A DNA stretch of 64,000 nucleotides from an uncultured Ruminococcus sp. (GTDB lineage Bacteria; Bacillota; Clostridia; Oscillospirales; Acutalibacteraceae): assembly GCA_902787145.1 (NCBI GenBank), contig CADAEZ010000004.1, forward strand, positions 18,210 through 82,209. The letters are read 5' to 3'. The notes beneath the pieces were generated by a model that was not told the origin of the DNA, made no database searches, and saw nothing but the letters and a program-made list of their open reading frames with translations. The position numbers and the translations under genes were made by a program. Below are positions 35,621-43,211 of the stretch, piece after piece (positions within the stretch are counted from its first letter, which is position 1; every line of letters starts with the position of its first letter).

Positions 35621-36751
35621 ATGAAACGAAAGATAGTTTTACTGCCGGCGGCGGTATTCTCGGTATTTATCTTCATTTTTACCGTGATGTTCATAATCAC
35701 CCCCAAGGCCGACTACAGCTCCTCGGAGAAAAGATATCTTGAGGATTTCCCCGAAACCAGCCTGAGCTCGGTTACAAACGGCGAATTCGAGAAAGGCTTC
35801 GAATCCTACCTCGCCGACCACTTTCCTCTTCGCAATATGTGGGTGGGACTGAACGCCTACTGCAACTACTGTATCGGCAACAACGGCTGTGACGGCGTAT
35901 ACAAATGCAGTGACGGTTGGCTGATTAACAAGCCGATAACCACCGACAACCGTATAAAAACAAATACTGATACAATAATAAAATTTTCAAAATCCGCCGG
36001 CGTGCCCGTAACGATGATGACAGCTCCGAGCACCGGATACATTATGGCGGACAAGCTGCCCGCGGTGCACGATGAGTATATCGACGACTATGTGTTCGGA
36101 GACATAAAAAAATCCCTCAAAAAAGAGGGAATCGGATTTGTTGATATAAGACAAAAGTTTAAAAATTCAACCGAACAGCTCTACTACAAGACCGACCATC
36201 ACTGGACGTCCGAGGGCGCGTACGAGGCATATGAGGAAGTCTGCCGCGCGCTTGGAGTTAAGGCGGCGAACAGGGATTTTTATGATATAAAGACATATCC
36301 CGATTTTTACGGTACCACCTACTCGACGAGCGGATTCTGGCTCACTAAACCGGACGAAATCGCCGTCTGGCACAATAAGAATCACAAGCCCGGCGACATA
36401 AAGCTCACCATTACCGAGGGAAATGAGAGCAAGGCTTATGACACCTTGTTCTTCGACAATCATCTTAAAGAGGACGACAAATATCCCGTGTTCATAGACG
36501 GCAACCACGCGCTGGAGACTATCACCAACAAAAATGTTCGAAAAGGCAGGCTGCTTGTGATAAAAGACAGCTTTGCCCATACGCTCGCGCCCTTCCTTGC
36601 CGACAGCTTCCGCAAGGTTACTCTCGTCGACGTAAGATACTACAAAAACAGCGTAACCGACCTTGTTAGGCAGGGCAAGTACGACCGTGTGCTTGTGATG
36701 TACGGTATAGACAACTTCGCCACGGACACAGACCTCGCGTGGCTGAAATAG
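35621..36751 (+). CDS. DHHW-motif extracytoplasmic protein, AlgJ/AlgX-like acetyltransferase partner
   Basis: A 376-residue protein anchored by one N-terminal helix (about residues 7-26). The DHHW motif is seen as TDHHWTSEGAY at 191-201, and an upstream TAPSTGY and downstream IKDSFAHTLAPF complete the SGNH/AlgJ-like layout. Such proteins take acyl groups from MBOAT partners and transfer them to polysaccharide outside the membrane. It directly follows the MBOAT gene. Its TAG stop codon supplies the first base of the structured repeat element that follows. Confidence 0.92.
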   Translation: MKRKIVLLPAAVFSVFIFIFTVMFIITPKADYSSSEKRYLEDFPETSLSSVTNGEFEKGFESYLADHFPLRNMWVGLNAYCNYCIGNNGCDGVYKCSDGWLINKPITTDNRIKTNTDTIIKFSKSAGVPVTMMTAPSTGYIMADKLPAVHDEYIDDYVFGDIKKSLKKEGIGFVDIRQKFKNSTEQLYYKTDHHWTSEGAYEAYEEVCRALGVKAANRDFYDIKTYPDFYGTTYSTSGFWLTKPDEIAVWHNKNHKPGDIKLTITEGNESKAYDTLFFDNHLKEDDKYPVFIDGNHALETITNKNVRKGRLLVIKDSFAHTLAPFLADSFRKVTLVDVRYYKNSVTDLVRQGKYDRVLVMYGIDNFATDTDLAWLK

Positions 36752-36829
36752 TCGGGAGTCCCGACGGCCGAAGCCGCCTTTGTAGAGGTTTAGTTAAAAG
36801 AAAAACATCATCAACGGCGGAGCTAAATA
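36751..36829. repeat. Structured ~80-bp intergenic element, copy 1
   Basis: The perfect hairpin GTCGGG-AGT-CCCGAC (36751-36765) begins on the last base of the DHHW stop codon. Then come a GCCG-rich segment, TTTG, AGGTTTA, a variable A-rich loop and CATCAACGGC. The same order occurs at 63798 after ilvB. The distal ACGGC can pair with the proximal GCCG, closing a larger structure. The rest of the ~450-base gap holds a small membrane-protein gene and hairpins at 36834-36846 (TGCGAA-A-TTCGCA) and 37181-37200. Confidence 0.75.
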
Positions 36830-36859
36830 ATGCGAAATTCGCAATTGTGGTCGTGTAAC

Positions 36860-37051
36860 TTACTTAACTCCGCAAATTCTCAATATTAAAATCGCAATCC
36901 CAAACAAGCCGGCTATTAGTACAAGGCACACAAGAGCAGTAAGCAAGCGGCAAACCCATTCTCTTTTTATATGTTTCCTGAATAAATCATATGAACCGGA
37001 AATCAGAAATTCGCAAAAGATTTCATACAAAAACTCAAGAATACATCCCAT
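36860..37051 (-). CDS. Small hypothetical membrane protein
   Basis: A 63-residue protein with a charged N-terminal half and a C-terminal hydrophobic helix (LLTALVCLVLIAGLFGIAIL) ending in RICGVK. A very strong binding site (GGGGGGAG) lies 8 bases before the ATG, which argues that it is translated. A possible promoter lies upstream near 37085-37115 (minus strand). I do not recognise the family. Confidence 0.5.
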   Translation of the reverse strand: MGCILEFLYEIFCEFLISGSYDLFRKHIKREWVCRLLTALVCLVLIAGLFGIAILILRICGVK

Positions 37052-37180
37052 TTACGCGGCTCCCCCCTGTTTATCTGATAGTATTAGACCCTCAGTAAAA
37101 AAGAACAACAATAAACATTTTCCGTGTAATGCTCAATTAAATGACATTCGTTTTCCCGACAATCACTGACCGCTGACAAC

Positions 37181-37200
37181 TAATGCGGCATTCCGCATTA
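37181..37200. terminator. Hairpin after the NadM-like gene
   Basis: TAATGCGG-CATT-CCGCATTA, a perfect 8-bp stem directly after the minus-strand stop codon. It has no T tract, so it may be a REP-like hairpin or mRNA stabiliser rather than a classic terminator. Confidence 0.5.
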
Positions 37201-37201
37201 C

Positions 37202-37759
37202 CTAAAGGCTTTCCGTAAACAGATTATCCTTTGCCGACATTACCTCCGCTCTCAGGCTTTCGTACTCGTCCCACAGCGCCTCGTCGGTAAACCTCTTCCA
37301 GTTTTCGAAGTCGTCGTTTACAAAGAAATCGCGCATTTCGGACGCGGAGATGTTTATAATCTTCGGCACATACAGCTCGGCTATGGTTACACCCTCTACG
37401 CTGTCGAACCAGTCGAGGCGTCTCTCCTCCTTGCCGGATACAAGGAGGTCGGGCGATTTGCCGAATTTGTCCTTAATGTTTTCCAGCACATAGTCGCCCC
37501 ACTTGGAGTTATTGCCGACGCCTATATCGGGCAGGGGGTAAATCTGTACCCTGTCGCCGAAAATCTTCTTTAGTATTCTCTCCCTTGTATTGTAGGAAAA
37601 TGGATTTTTATAAGTTCCGGACTCCTGGGACGAGCCGACAAGTATCCCAACCTCGCCGCACACGGCGAGGGCTTTTTCTATCATATAGCGGTGTCCGGTG
37701 TGGAAGGTCTGGAACCTGCCGACCGTAACGCCGAGCTCAAACGGCTTTTTGTTTGTCAT
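37202..37759 (-). CDS. NadM/NadR-like nucleotidyltransferase
   Basis: A 185-residue protein of the nucleotidylyltransferase superfamily. The N-terminal GRFQTFHTGHRYMI (about residues 14-27) is the (H/T)xGH active-site motif in the NadM/NadR form, and SASEMR near residue 142 replaces the usual ISSTxxR. The best guess is NMN adenylyltransferase in NAD salvage, but other pyridine or pantetheine nucleotide substrates are possible. It follows apbE by 4 bases in the same operon, linking pyridine and flavin cofactor supply next to the Rnf genes. Confidence 0.82.
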   Translation of the reverse strand: MTNKKPFELGVTVGRFQTFHTGHRYMIEKALAVCGEVGILVGSSQESGTYKNPFSYNTRERILKKIFGDRVQIYPLPDIGVGNNSKWGDYVLENIKDKFGKSPDLLVSGKEERRLDWFDSVEGVTIAELYVPKIINISASEMRDFFVNDDFENWKRFTDEALWDEYESLRAEVMSAKDNLFTESL

Positions 37760-37763
37760 ATTG

Positions 37764-38750
37764 TCATTCCTTTATAATCTTGTAGCTGTCATCCGATAGC
37801 GTAAAGCTATCGGCGAGGCTGTCGCTGATATATATTTTTTTATCCTTTGTCACTATTACGCAGTCGAAATCGTCATTCTCTGTGCAATACCGCAGCGCTC
37901 CCGATAAGCCCTTGACAAACAACGCTGTCGAAAGCGCGTCACACAGCACTCCGTCATCGGAGATTACCGATACCGAGGCGATATCGTTGTCGACGGGATA
38001 ACCGGATTTTGGATCAATAATGTGGATATACCGCCTGCCGTCGTTGTCAAAATACCTCTCGTACCCGCCGGAGGTAGCGATTATTTTGTCACGGCAGCTT
38101 ATAAAACCGAGATAACCGGACGGATTTTCGGGGTCGGCGATACCTACCCTCCACGGGCTGTTATCGGGCTTTGAGCCGACGGCGGCGATTGTTCCGCCAA
38201 AGTTGAGTATCGCGGAGCTCACCCTGTGCTCCCTCAGTATTTGCTTCGATTTATCGGCGGCGTAGCCCTTTGCCACAGCTCCGAGATCAATTTTCGCGCC
38301 GTTTTTCAGCGTCACCGAACTATTGTAAACCGAAACATTATTATAGTTGACCTTTTTCAGCGCTTCATCAATCTCGCTTTTTGGGGGCACGCGGTAGTTT
38401 TGATTGATAAAGCCCCATTTTTCAACCACGGGCAGTATCGTAATGTCGAGCGCGCCGCCAAGCTTTTCGCTCAGCTCAAGCGACCGCTTTATTAGCCGCA
38501 GGCTGTCCTTTGAGAGAGGCGTTGAGCCGTCCGAGTTAAGACGAAATATCTCGCTGTTTTTATCCGTGACGGAGAGTGCTTTGTCGAGCGACTTTACCAT
38601 ATCCGCAAGCTCATCCCCGGCCTTTTCGTCTCCGTAATATTCAAATTTCATAAATGTGTCCATCGCCTCGGTCGATACGCTCTGCTTATCCGCCGCGCAG
38701 GACGTAAGCAAAATGACTGAGGCAATTACAATCAAAAGCAGTTTTCTCAT
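37764..38750 (-). CDS. apbE: FAD:protein FMN transferase (lipoprotein)
   Basis: A 328-residue ApbE protein. The lipobox LTSC places the lipidated cysteine at residue 18. Family features include the KIDLGAVAKGYAAD segment near residue 156, and the GTIAA / metal-site region near 190. ApbE attaches FMN covalently to threonine in RnfG and RnfD, both encoded nearby, so its role here is clear. Promoter spacing suggests the mRNA starts at or next to the ATG, and no Shine-Dalgarno sequence is present. Confidence 0.95.
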   Translation of the reverse strand: MRKLLLIVIASVILLTSCAADKQSVSTEAMDTFMKFEYYGDEKAGDELADMVKSLDKALSVTDKNSEIFRLNSDGSTPLSKDSLRLIKRSLELSEKLGGALDITILPVVEKWGFINQNYRVPPKSEIDEALKKVNYNNVSVYNSSVTLKNGAKIDLGAVAKGYAADKSKQILREHRVSSAILNFGGTIAAVGSKPDNSPWRVGIADPENPSGYLGFISCRDKIIATSGGYERYFDNDGRRYIHIIDPKSGYPVDNDIASVSVISDDGVLCDALSTALFVKGLSGALRYCTENDDFDCVIVTKDKKIYISDSLADSFTLSDDSYKIIKE

Positions 38751-38756
38751 ACAACT

Positions 38757-38814
38757 ATAGTATCAAATCAAAAAGCCATTTGTCAATTGACAAGGGGCAA
38801 TTTTGCGGTATAAT
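38757..38814. promoter_or_regulatory. Symmetric divergent promoters sharing a 14-bp palindrome
   Basis: The palindrome TTGTCAATTGACAA (38780-38793) supplies both -35 boxes. Plus strand: TTGACA (38787-38792), 16-base spacer, TATAAT (38809-38814), then six bases and the ATG of the NusG-II gene. Minus strand: TTGACA (38786-38781), 18-base spacer, TACTAT (38762-38757), then six bases and the ATG of apbE. Both transcription starts would fall on the start codons. Confidence 0.75.
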
Positions 38815-38820
38815 TAACTT

Positions 38821-39186
38821 ATGAAATATAAAATACTGACATTTATTTGCGTAATCCTAGCTCTTGCGGGAGCCCTGGGCAGCTATTTTGTCCTTACTTC
38901 TCCCGAAAAAACAAGAGTTAATATAATTTCCGACGGCAAGCTTGTACGTACAATCGACCTGAGCAATCACAGTGACGAGCAGTTCGACATCAGGTACAGG
39001 GGCAGGACTAACACAATTGAGGTTAAGGACGGCAAGATCCGCGTAAAGGAAGCCGATTGCCGCGACCATACCTGTGTAAAAACAGGCTGGCTGCGCTCCT
39101 CGGCTATGCCTATAGTATGCCTGCCGAATCACCTCGTGATTGAGTTTGCCGGAGAGGAAGGCGGTGTTGACGCTCTTGCGTGGTAA
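38821..39186 (+). CDS. NusG domain II-containing protein
   Basis: A 121-residue membrane-anchored protein: an N-terminal hydrophobic helix (about 5-25), then a NusG-II beta domain with KEADCRDHTCVKTGW near residue 78 and CLPNHLVIE near 99. These proteins routinely neighbour ApbE, Gx transporter and Rnf genes in clostridia; their role is not defined. No ribosome binding site precedes the ATG, which lies six bases after the -10 box. Confidence 0.88.
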   Translation: MKYKILTFICVILALAGALGSYFVLTSPEKTRVNIISDGKLVRTIDLSNHSDEQFDIRYRGRTNTIEVKDGKIRVKEADCRDHTCVKTGWLRSSAMPIVCLPNHLVIEFAGEEGGVDALAW

Positions 39187-39670
39187 TATAAAACGGCTGA
39201 CAGAGCTCAGCCTGCTGACCGCCGCCGCACTGATTATATTCGTAGTGGAGCTGCAAATCCCGAATCCCTTCCCCATTCCGGGAGTAAAGCTAGGACTCGC
39301 TAACATAATCACCGTATACACAGCCTACCGCTATAAGGCAGGAGAAACCGCCGCGGTGCTGATGATACGGATACTTCTCGGAAGTATTTTCGGCGGCAAC
39401 ATAACGGCGCTTATATACAGTCTGGCAGGCGGACTGCTGAGCCTTGGAGGATTGCTTGTTTTTCGAAAATTCATAGATGAAAAGCACCTGTGGATTTCGT
39501 CGGTGTTCTCGTCGGTACTGCACAACACCGGACAGATCGTCGCCGCGATAATCATACTTCAAACACCGCAAATCATAATGTACTATCCTTTTCTGCTGTT
39601 GTCCGGATGTCTCGCCGGAGCGTTCACCGGACTGTGCGCGCAGGTGGTAGTGCTCAGACTCAAGAAATAG
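39164..39670 (+). CDS. Gx transporter family membrane protein (HepT component I-like)
   Basis: A ~168-residue polytopic membrane protein, once annotated as heptaprenyl diphosphate synthase component I and now placed in the Gx transporter family, related to energy-coupling-factor S-components. The signature PFPIPGVKLGLANIITVY lies near residue 33. The start is ambiguous: GTG at 39164 and TTG at 39167 both follow GGAGAGGAAGG; the gene overlaps the NusG-II gene by about 20 bases. The substrate is unknown. Confidence 0.82.
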   Translation: MLTLLRGNIKRLTELSLLTAAALIIFVVELQIPNPFPIPGVKLGLANIITVYTAYRYKAGETAAVLMIRILLGSIFGGNITALIYSLAGGLLSLGGLLVFRKFIDEKHLWISSVFSSVLHNTGQIVAAIIILQTPQIIMYYPFLLLSGCLAGAFTGLCAQVVVLRLKK

Positions 39671-39691
39671 CCTTCCCGATTTTGGGAAGGC
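39670..39691. terminator. Terminator between the Gx transporter gene and rnfB
   Basis: GCCTTCCC / GGGAAGGC with a 6-base loop, followed on the plus strand by TTTTGCTTT. Confidence 0.8.
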
Positions 39692-39698
39692 TTTTGCT

Positions 39699-40487
39699 TT
39701 AGTTCTTTTGAATTCCGCCGACAACGCATTCACTCTCACAGCTTCCGCAGCCGGTACATTTATCGCCGTCGATTACGGCGTGGTTGTTAAAAATCGAAAT
39801 AGCCTCGTTCGGGCAAGCCTTGACGCATTTGCGGCAAGCTATACATCCGGCGGAGCATACCTTGCGCGTAACCGCGCCCTTATCCTGATTGGAACAGGCT
39901 ACCGTGCGTACATCCCTGTTCGGAATGAGCGAAATCAGCTTATTGGGACAGGTTTTTACGCATATTCCGCAGCCCACACAGTATTGCTTACCGATTTTCG
40001 CTACTCCGTTTTGAATATAAATTGCTTCTTCGGGACAGGCGTTTTTGCAGTCGCCGAGTCCGAGACAGCCATAGGAGCACTTGCCCTTGCTGCCGAAAAT
40101 CAGCTTTGCCGCCTTACAGGAGTCTACACCCTCGTATTCGACAATATCCTCGGTATGTTCGCAGTCGCCGGCGCAGTGTACAAACGCGACCTTCGGCTCG
40201 GTCTCCTCTACTTCGATTCCGAGCACCTCGCCCAGAGCCTCGGCAGTAGCCTTGGCGCCGGGGACACAGAGGTTGGGCGCGGCGTTGTCCTCGACGATCG
40301 CCTTGGCGTAACCGTCGCATCCGGCATAGCCGCAGGCTCCGCAGTTAGCTCCGGGGAGACATTCCCTTACCTTTGGAATTCGTTCGTCCTCCTTGACCGC
40401 CATCAGAATCGAGGCCGTCACCAGTACAACCGCACAGATAAGTCCGATAATCACAACGGGGATAACCGCGGTAAGTATAGCGTTCAT
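39699..40487 (-). CDS. rnfB: Rnf complex ferredoxin-type subunit RnfB
   Basis: A 262-residue iron-sulfur protein with one N-terminal membrane helix (about 8-30). The first cluster domain has CLPGANCGACGYAGC near residue 43; several CxxCxxC-type ferredoxin motifs follow (YCVGCGICVKTCP, CIACRKCVKACP, CTGCGSCESEC). It receives electrons from reduced ferredoxin and passes them into the Rnf complex, which reduces NAD and pumps Na+ or H+. It is the last gene of rnfCDGEAB, and RnfB is last in most clostridia. Confidence 0.97.
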   Translation of the reverse strand: MNAILTAVIPVVIIGLICAVVLVTASILMAVKEDERIPKVRECLPGANCGACGYAGCDGYAKAIVEDNAAPNLCVPGAKATAEALGEVLGIEVEETEPKVAFVHCAGDCEHTEDIVEYEGVDSCKAAKLIFGSKGKCSYGCLGLGDCKNACPEEAIYIQNGVAKIGKQYCVGCGICVKTCPNKLISLIPNRDVRTVACSNQDKGAVTRKVCSAGCIACRKCVKACPNEAISIFNNHAVIDGDKCTGCGSCESECVVGGIQKN

Positions 40488-40499
40488 ATTGATACCCCC

Positions 40500-41093
40500 T
40501 TATTTGGCGAACAGGTTCTCGATAACTCCGCCGAAGCCTAAAAAACTCAGCGATGTTATGGAAGCCGCAATCAATGTAATCGGAAGTCCCTTAAACGACT
40601 TGGGTATATCCGCACCCTCGATCTTGGAGCGGACGCCTGAGAACATAACCATAGCAAGGAAGAATCCCAGTCCGCTGCCGAGGGAGTTTACCATAGCCTC
40701 GGCAAAGGTGTAGCCCTCGTCGATGTTGAGGATTGTAACGCCGAGCACGGCGCAGTTGGTCGTAATAAGCGGAAGATACACGCCCAGCGAGCTGTGCAGT
40801 GCCGGAATATAGCGTTTTAGCACAATCTCGACAAGCTGTACCAGCGCCGCAATCACCAGGATGAACACGATTGTCTGCAAATACCCGAGGTTGTTGGGGT
40901 TGAGCAGGAACATCTGTATCGGCCATGTAACCGCCGTCGCCATCATCATAACAAAGATAACGGCCAGGCTCATTCCGGTAGCGGAATCGAGCTTTTTCGA
41001 AACACCGAGGAAGGGGCATATACCCAAAAACCTCGACAAAACATAGTTATTGATAAATACCGCGGAGAGCAGTATGATGATTAATTTAGTCAT
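40500..41093 (-). CDS. rnfA: Rnf complex membrane subunit RnfA
   Basis: A 197-residue protein with six membrane helices, homologous to RnfE and to NqrE. It opens with VFINNYVLSRFLGICPFLG, in which the conserved cysteine participates in the membrane [2Fe-2S] cluster shared with RnfE. Its ATG shares a base with the RnfE stop codon. Confidence 0.97.
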   Translation of the reverse strand: MTKLIIILLSAVFINNYVLSRFLGICPFLGVSKKLDSATGMSLAVIFVMMMATAVTWPIQMFLLNPNNLGYLQTIVFILVIAALVQLVEIVLKRYIPALHSSLGVYLPLITTNCAVLGVTILNIDEGYTFAEAMVNSLGSGLGFFLAMVMFSGVRSKIEGADIPKSFKGLPITLIAASITSLSFLGFGGVIENLFAK

Positions 41094-41770
41094 CAGGCAC
41101 CCTCCTTGCTTTCACATGAGCTGCCCTTGCAGACTGCCCGCGACGGACATCCCTCGCATCCGAAGTCACGCTTCTTCGGCTTATTTGTCGCGAATTTGTT
41201 GACAATTGCGATCAAGAGTCCGAATACAAAGAATCCGCCGGGAGCCATGGTCATAATCGAGATATTGTTGCTCTCCAGCACCGGAATCGGATACCCCATA
41301 AAGGTTCCGCTGCCGAAAACCTCGCGTATAGCCGCCATAGCGCACAGCGCGAGGGTGAATCCGGCTCCCATTCCGAGCGCGTCTATAGCCGAGTCCACAA
41401 CCTTGTTTTTATTGGCGAACATCTCGGCTCTGCCGAGAATGATACAGTTTACAACAATCAGCGGCAGGTAAATTCCGAGGCTCTCGTCGAGCGCCGGGGC
41501 AAAGGCCTTTACGAGCATTTGCACCATAGTTACGAAGCCTGCTATAAGCACGATATAGCATGGGATTCTGACCTTGTCGGGAATGACCTTTCTAAGCGCG
41601 GAGATTACGATATTGGAGCACAGCAGTACTACTGTCGCCGCCGCGCCCATACCAATCGCGCTTGATACACTCGTAGAGGTGGCGAGTGTCGGACAGGTGC
41701 CGAGGATGAGCACAAGCACAGGGTTTTCCTTTATAATACCCTTGGTAAAGTTATCGAGCTTGTTCATCAT
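41093..41770 (-). CDS. rnfE: Rnf complex membrane subunit RnfE
   Basis: A 225-residue six-helix membrane subunit with the NPVLVLILGTCPTLA segment carrying the cluster cysteine near residue 25. After the last helix it has a ~25-residue tail with four cysteines spaced CX2CX5CX4C. It overlaps rnfG by four bases and rnfA by one, a tightly coupled operon. Confidence 0.96.
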   Translation of the reverse strand: MMNKLDNFTKGIIKENPVLVLILGTCPTLATSTSVSSAIGMGAAATVVLLCSNIVISALRKVIPDKVRIPCYIVLIAGFVTMVQMLVKAFAPALDESLGIYLPLIVVNCIILGRAEMFANKNKVVDSAIDALGMGAGFTLALCAMAAIREVFGSGTFMGYPIPVLESNNISIMTMAPGGFFVFGLLIAIVNKFATNKPKKRDFGCEGCPSRAVCKGSSCESKEGA

Positions 41771-42297
41771 TTCGCCTCCTTTACGTCATCATAAGCCGCC
41801 AGCGCGTCGCCGACCGCTTTTTTATATGCTTTGGACGAGATTGTCGCGCCCGATACAGCATCGACGCCCTCATAGTCCTTGACTGATTTGCCTTTATAAT
41901 TCTTGGAATAACCGTTGGAATTGTCAACAACTCTCGAACCGATACCGCTTGTCTCGCTGTGAGTAAGCGTACTGATATCCGAAATGGAGCCGTCGGCGTT
42001 GATTCCGCATATAAGCTTTATCTCGCCGCCGTAGCCCTTCTCACTGACGGTAAATACATAGCCTTTGCCGTTGTTCGCTTTATACGCGTCCAGTACGCCC
42101 TGCGGCAGCTTGCTTTTTATCTCGGTAAAGTCGTCGGCCGTGGGAAGCACCTGCTTACGGGCTTCGGCGGCTTTATCCTGCTCGGCCTTGGTGATAATCG
42201 GCTGAGTTACGGAGTTTACATATGCGAGCGCGCCTGTCACCACCAGGCATATACAAACGAGCACGACAACAGGCTTTACAATTTCCTTTATCTTCAT
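41767..42297 (-). CDS. rnfG: Rnf complex flavoprotein subunit RnfG
   Basis: A 176-residue protein with one N-terminal helix and an extracytoplasmic FMN-binding domain. The flavinylation motif SGAT is at 149-152, so FMN would be linked to T152 by the ApbE encoded 3 kb away. It overlaps rnfD and rnfE by four bases each. Confidence 0.96.
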   Translation of the reverse strand: MKIKEIVKPVVVLVCICLVVTGALAYVNSVTQPIITKAEQDKAAEARKQVLPTADDFTEIKSKLPQGVLDAYKANNGKGYVFTVSEKGYGGEIKLICGINADGSISDISTLTHSETSGIGSRVVDNSNGYSKNYKGKSVKDYEGVDAVSGATISSKAYKKAVGDALAAYDDVKEAK

Positions 42298-43211
42298 CGC
42301 TTGATACCTCCCAACGGCTTAGCCCGCGTGAGCTTTTCGATATAGGGCGTCAGAATGTTCATCAACAATATCGAGAACGACACGCCCTCCGGGAAGTTGC
42401 CCCAGAATCTTATAAGCACGGTAACAAGTCCGCAGAAAACACCCGCGATTATCTTGCCCGGCTTAGTCGCCGGCGAGGACGAGTAGTCGGTCGCCATAAA
42501 GATCGCTCCGAGCAAAAGTCCGCCGCTCAAAAGCTCATAGGGCACGCTTTTTTGACAGATAAGCGACATCAACGCCACCGTGCCGATAAAGGCCACGGGA
42601 GTGTGCCAGCTGATTACCCTGCGAACGAGAAGATATATTCCGCCGGCTAAAAGCGCGACGGCACAGGTCTCGCCGAGGCATCCGCCCCTCATACCCAGGA
42701 GCATATCAGTAAGGCTCGGCAGCGAGTCCGTCTCGCCCTTGGTGATAAGCGTGAGCGGAGTCGCGGTTGATACCGTGTCCGGAAAAACCCAAGTGGTCAT
42801 AGTCTGCGAAAACGCAGTCATCATAATGATTCTCGCGGTAATCGCTGGATTGGCAAAGTTCTGGCCGATTCCGCCGAAAAGCTGTTTTACGACCACAATC
42901 GCCACGATACTGCCGAACGCCGCCTGCCACAGCGGAATCGACACAGGCAGGTTGAACGCCAGCAAAAGTCCGGTCACAACAGCCGACAGGTCGGTTATGG
43001 TATTTTCTTTCTTACAAAGCTTTTCGAAGCCCCATTCCGCAAACACGCACACCGCGACGCATACGCCGATAACAAGCAGGCTGCGGAATCCGAAGATTAT
43101 AACCGAGGCAACTGCCGCCGGTATCAGCGCGATGATTACGTCGAGCATAATCTTCTGTGTGGTGACGGGACTGTTTATATGAGGGGAAACAGAGGATATT
43201 AATTTTCTCAT
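42294..43211 (-). CDS. rnfD: Rnf complex membrane subunit RnfD
   Basis: A 305-residue polytopic membrane protein. It starts with SSVSPHINSPVTTQKIM, typical of RnfD/NqrB, and carries the second covalent FMN site in DTVSTATPLT near residue 152. It forms the ion-translocating core with RnfA and RnfE. It overlaps rnfC by four bases. Confidence 0.96.
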   Translation of the reverse strand: MRKLISSVSPHINSPVTTQKIMLDVIIALIPAAVASVIIFGFRSLLVIGVCVAVCVFAEWGFEKLCKKENTITDLSAVVTGLLLAFNLPVSIPLWQAAFGSIVAIVVVKQLFGGIGQNFANPAITARIIMMTAFSQTMTTWVFPDTVSTATPLTLITKGETDSLPSLTDMLLGMRGGCLGETCAVALLAGGIYLLVRRVISWHTPVAFIGTVALMSLICQKSVPYELLSGGLLLGAIFMATDYSSSPATKPGKIIAGVFCGLVTVLIRFWGNFPEGVSFSILLMNILTPYIEKLTRAKPLGGIKR

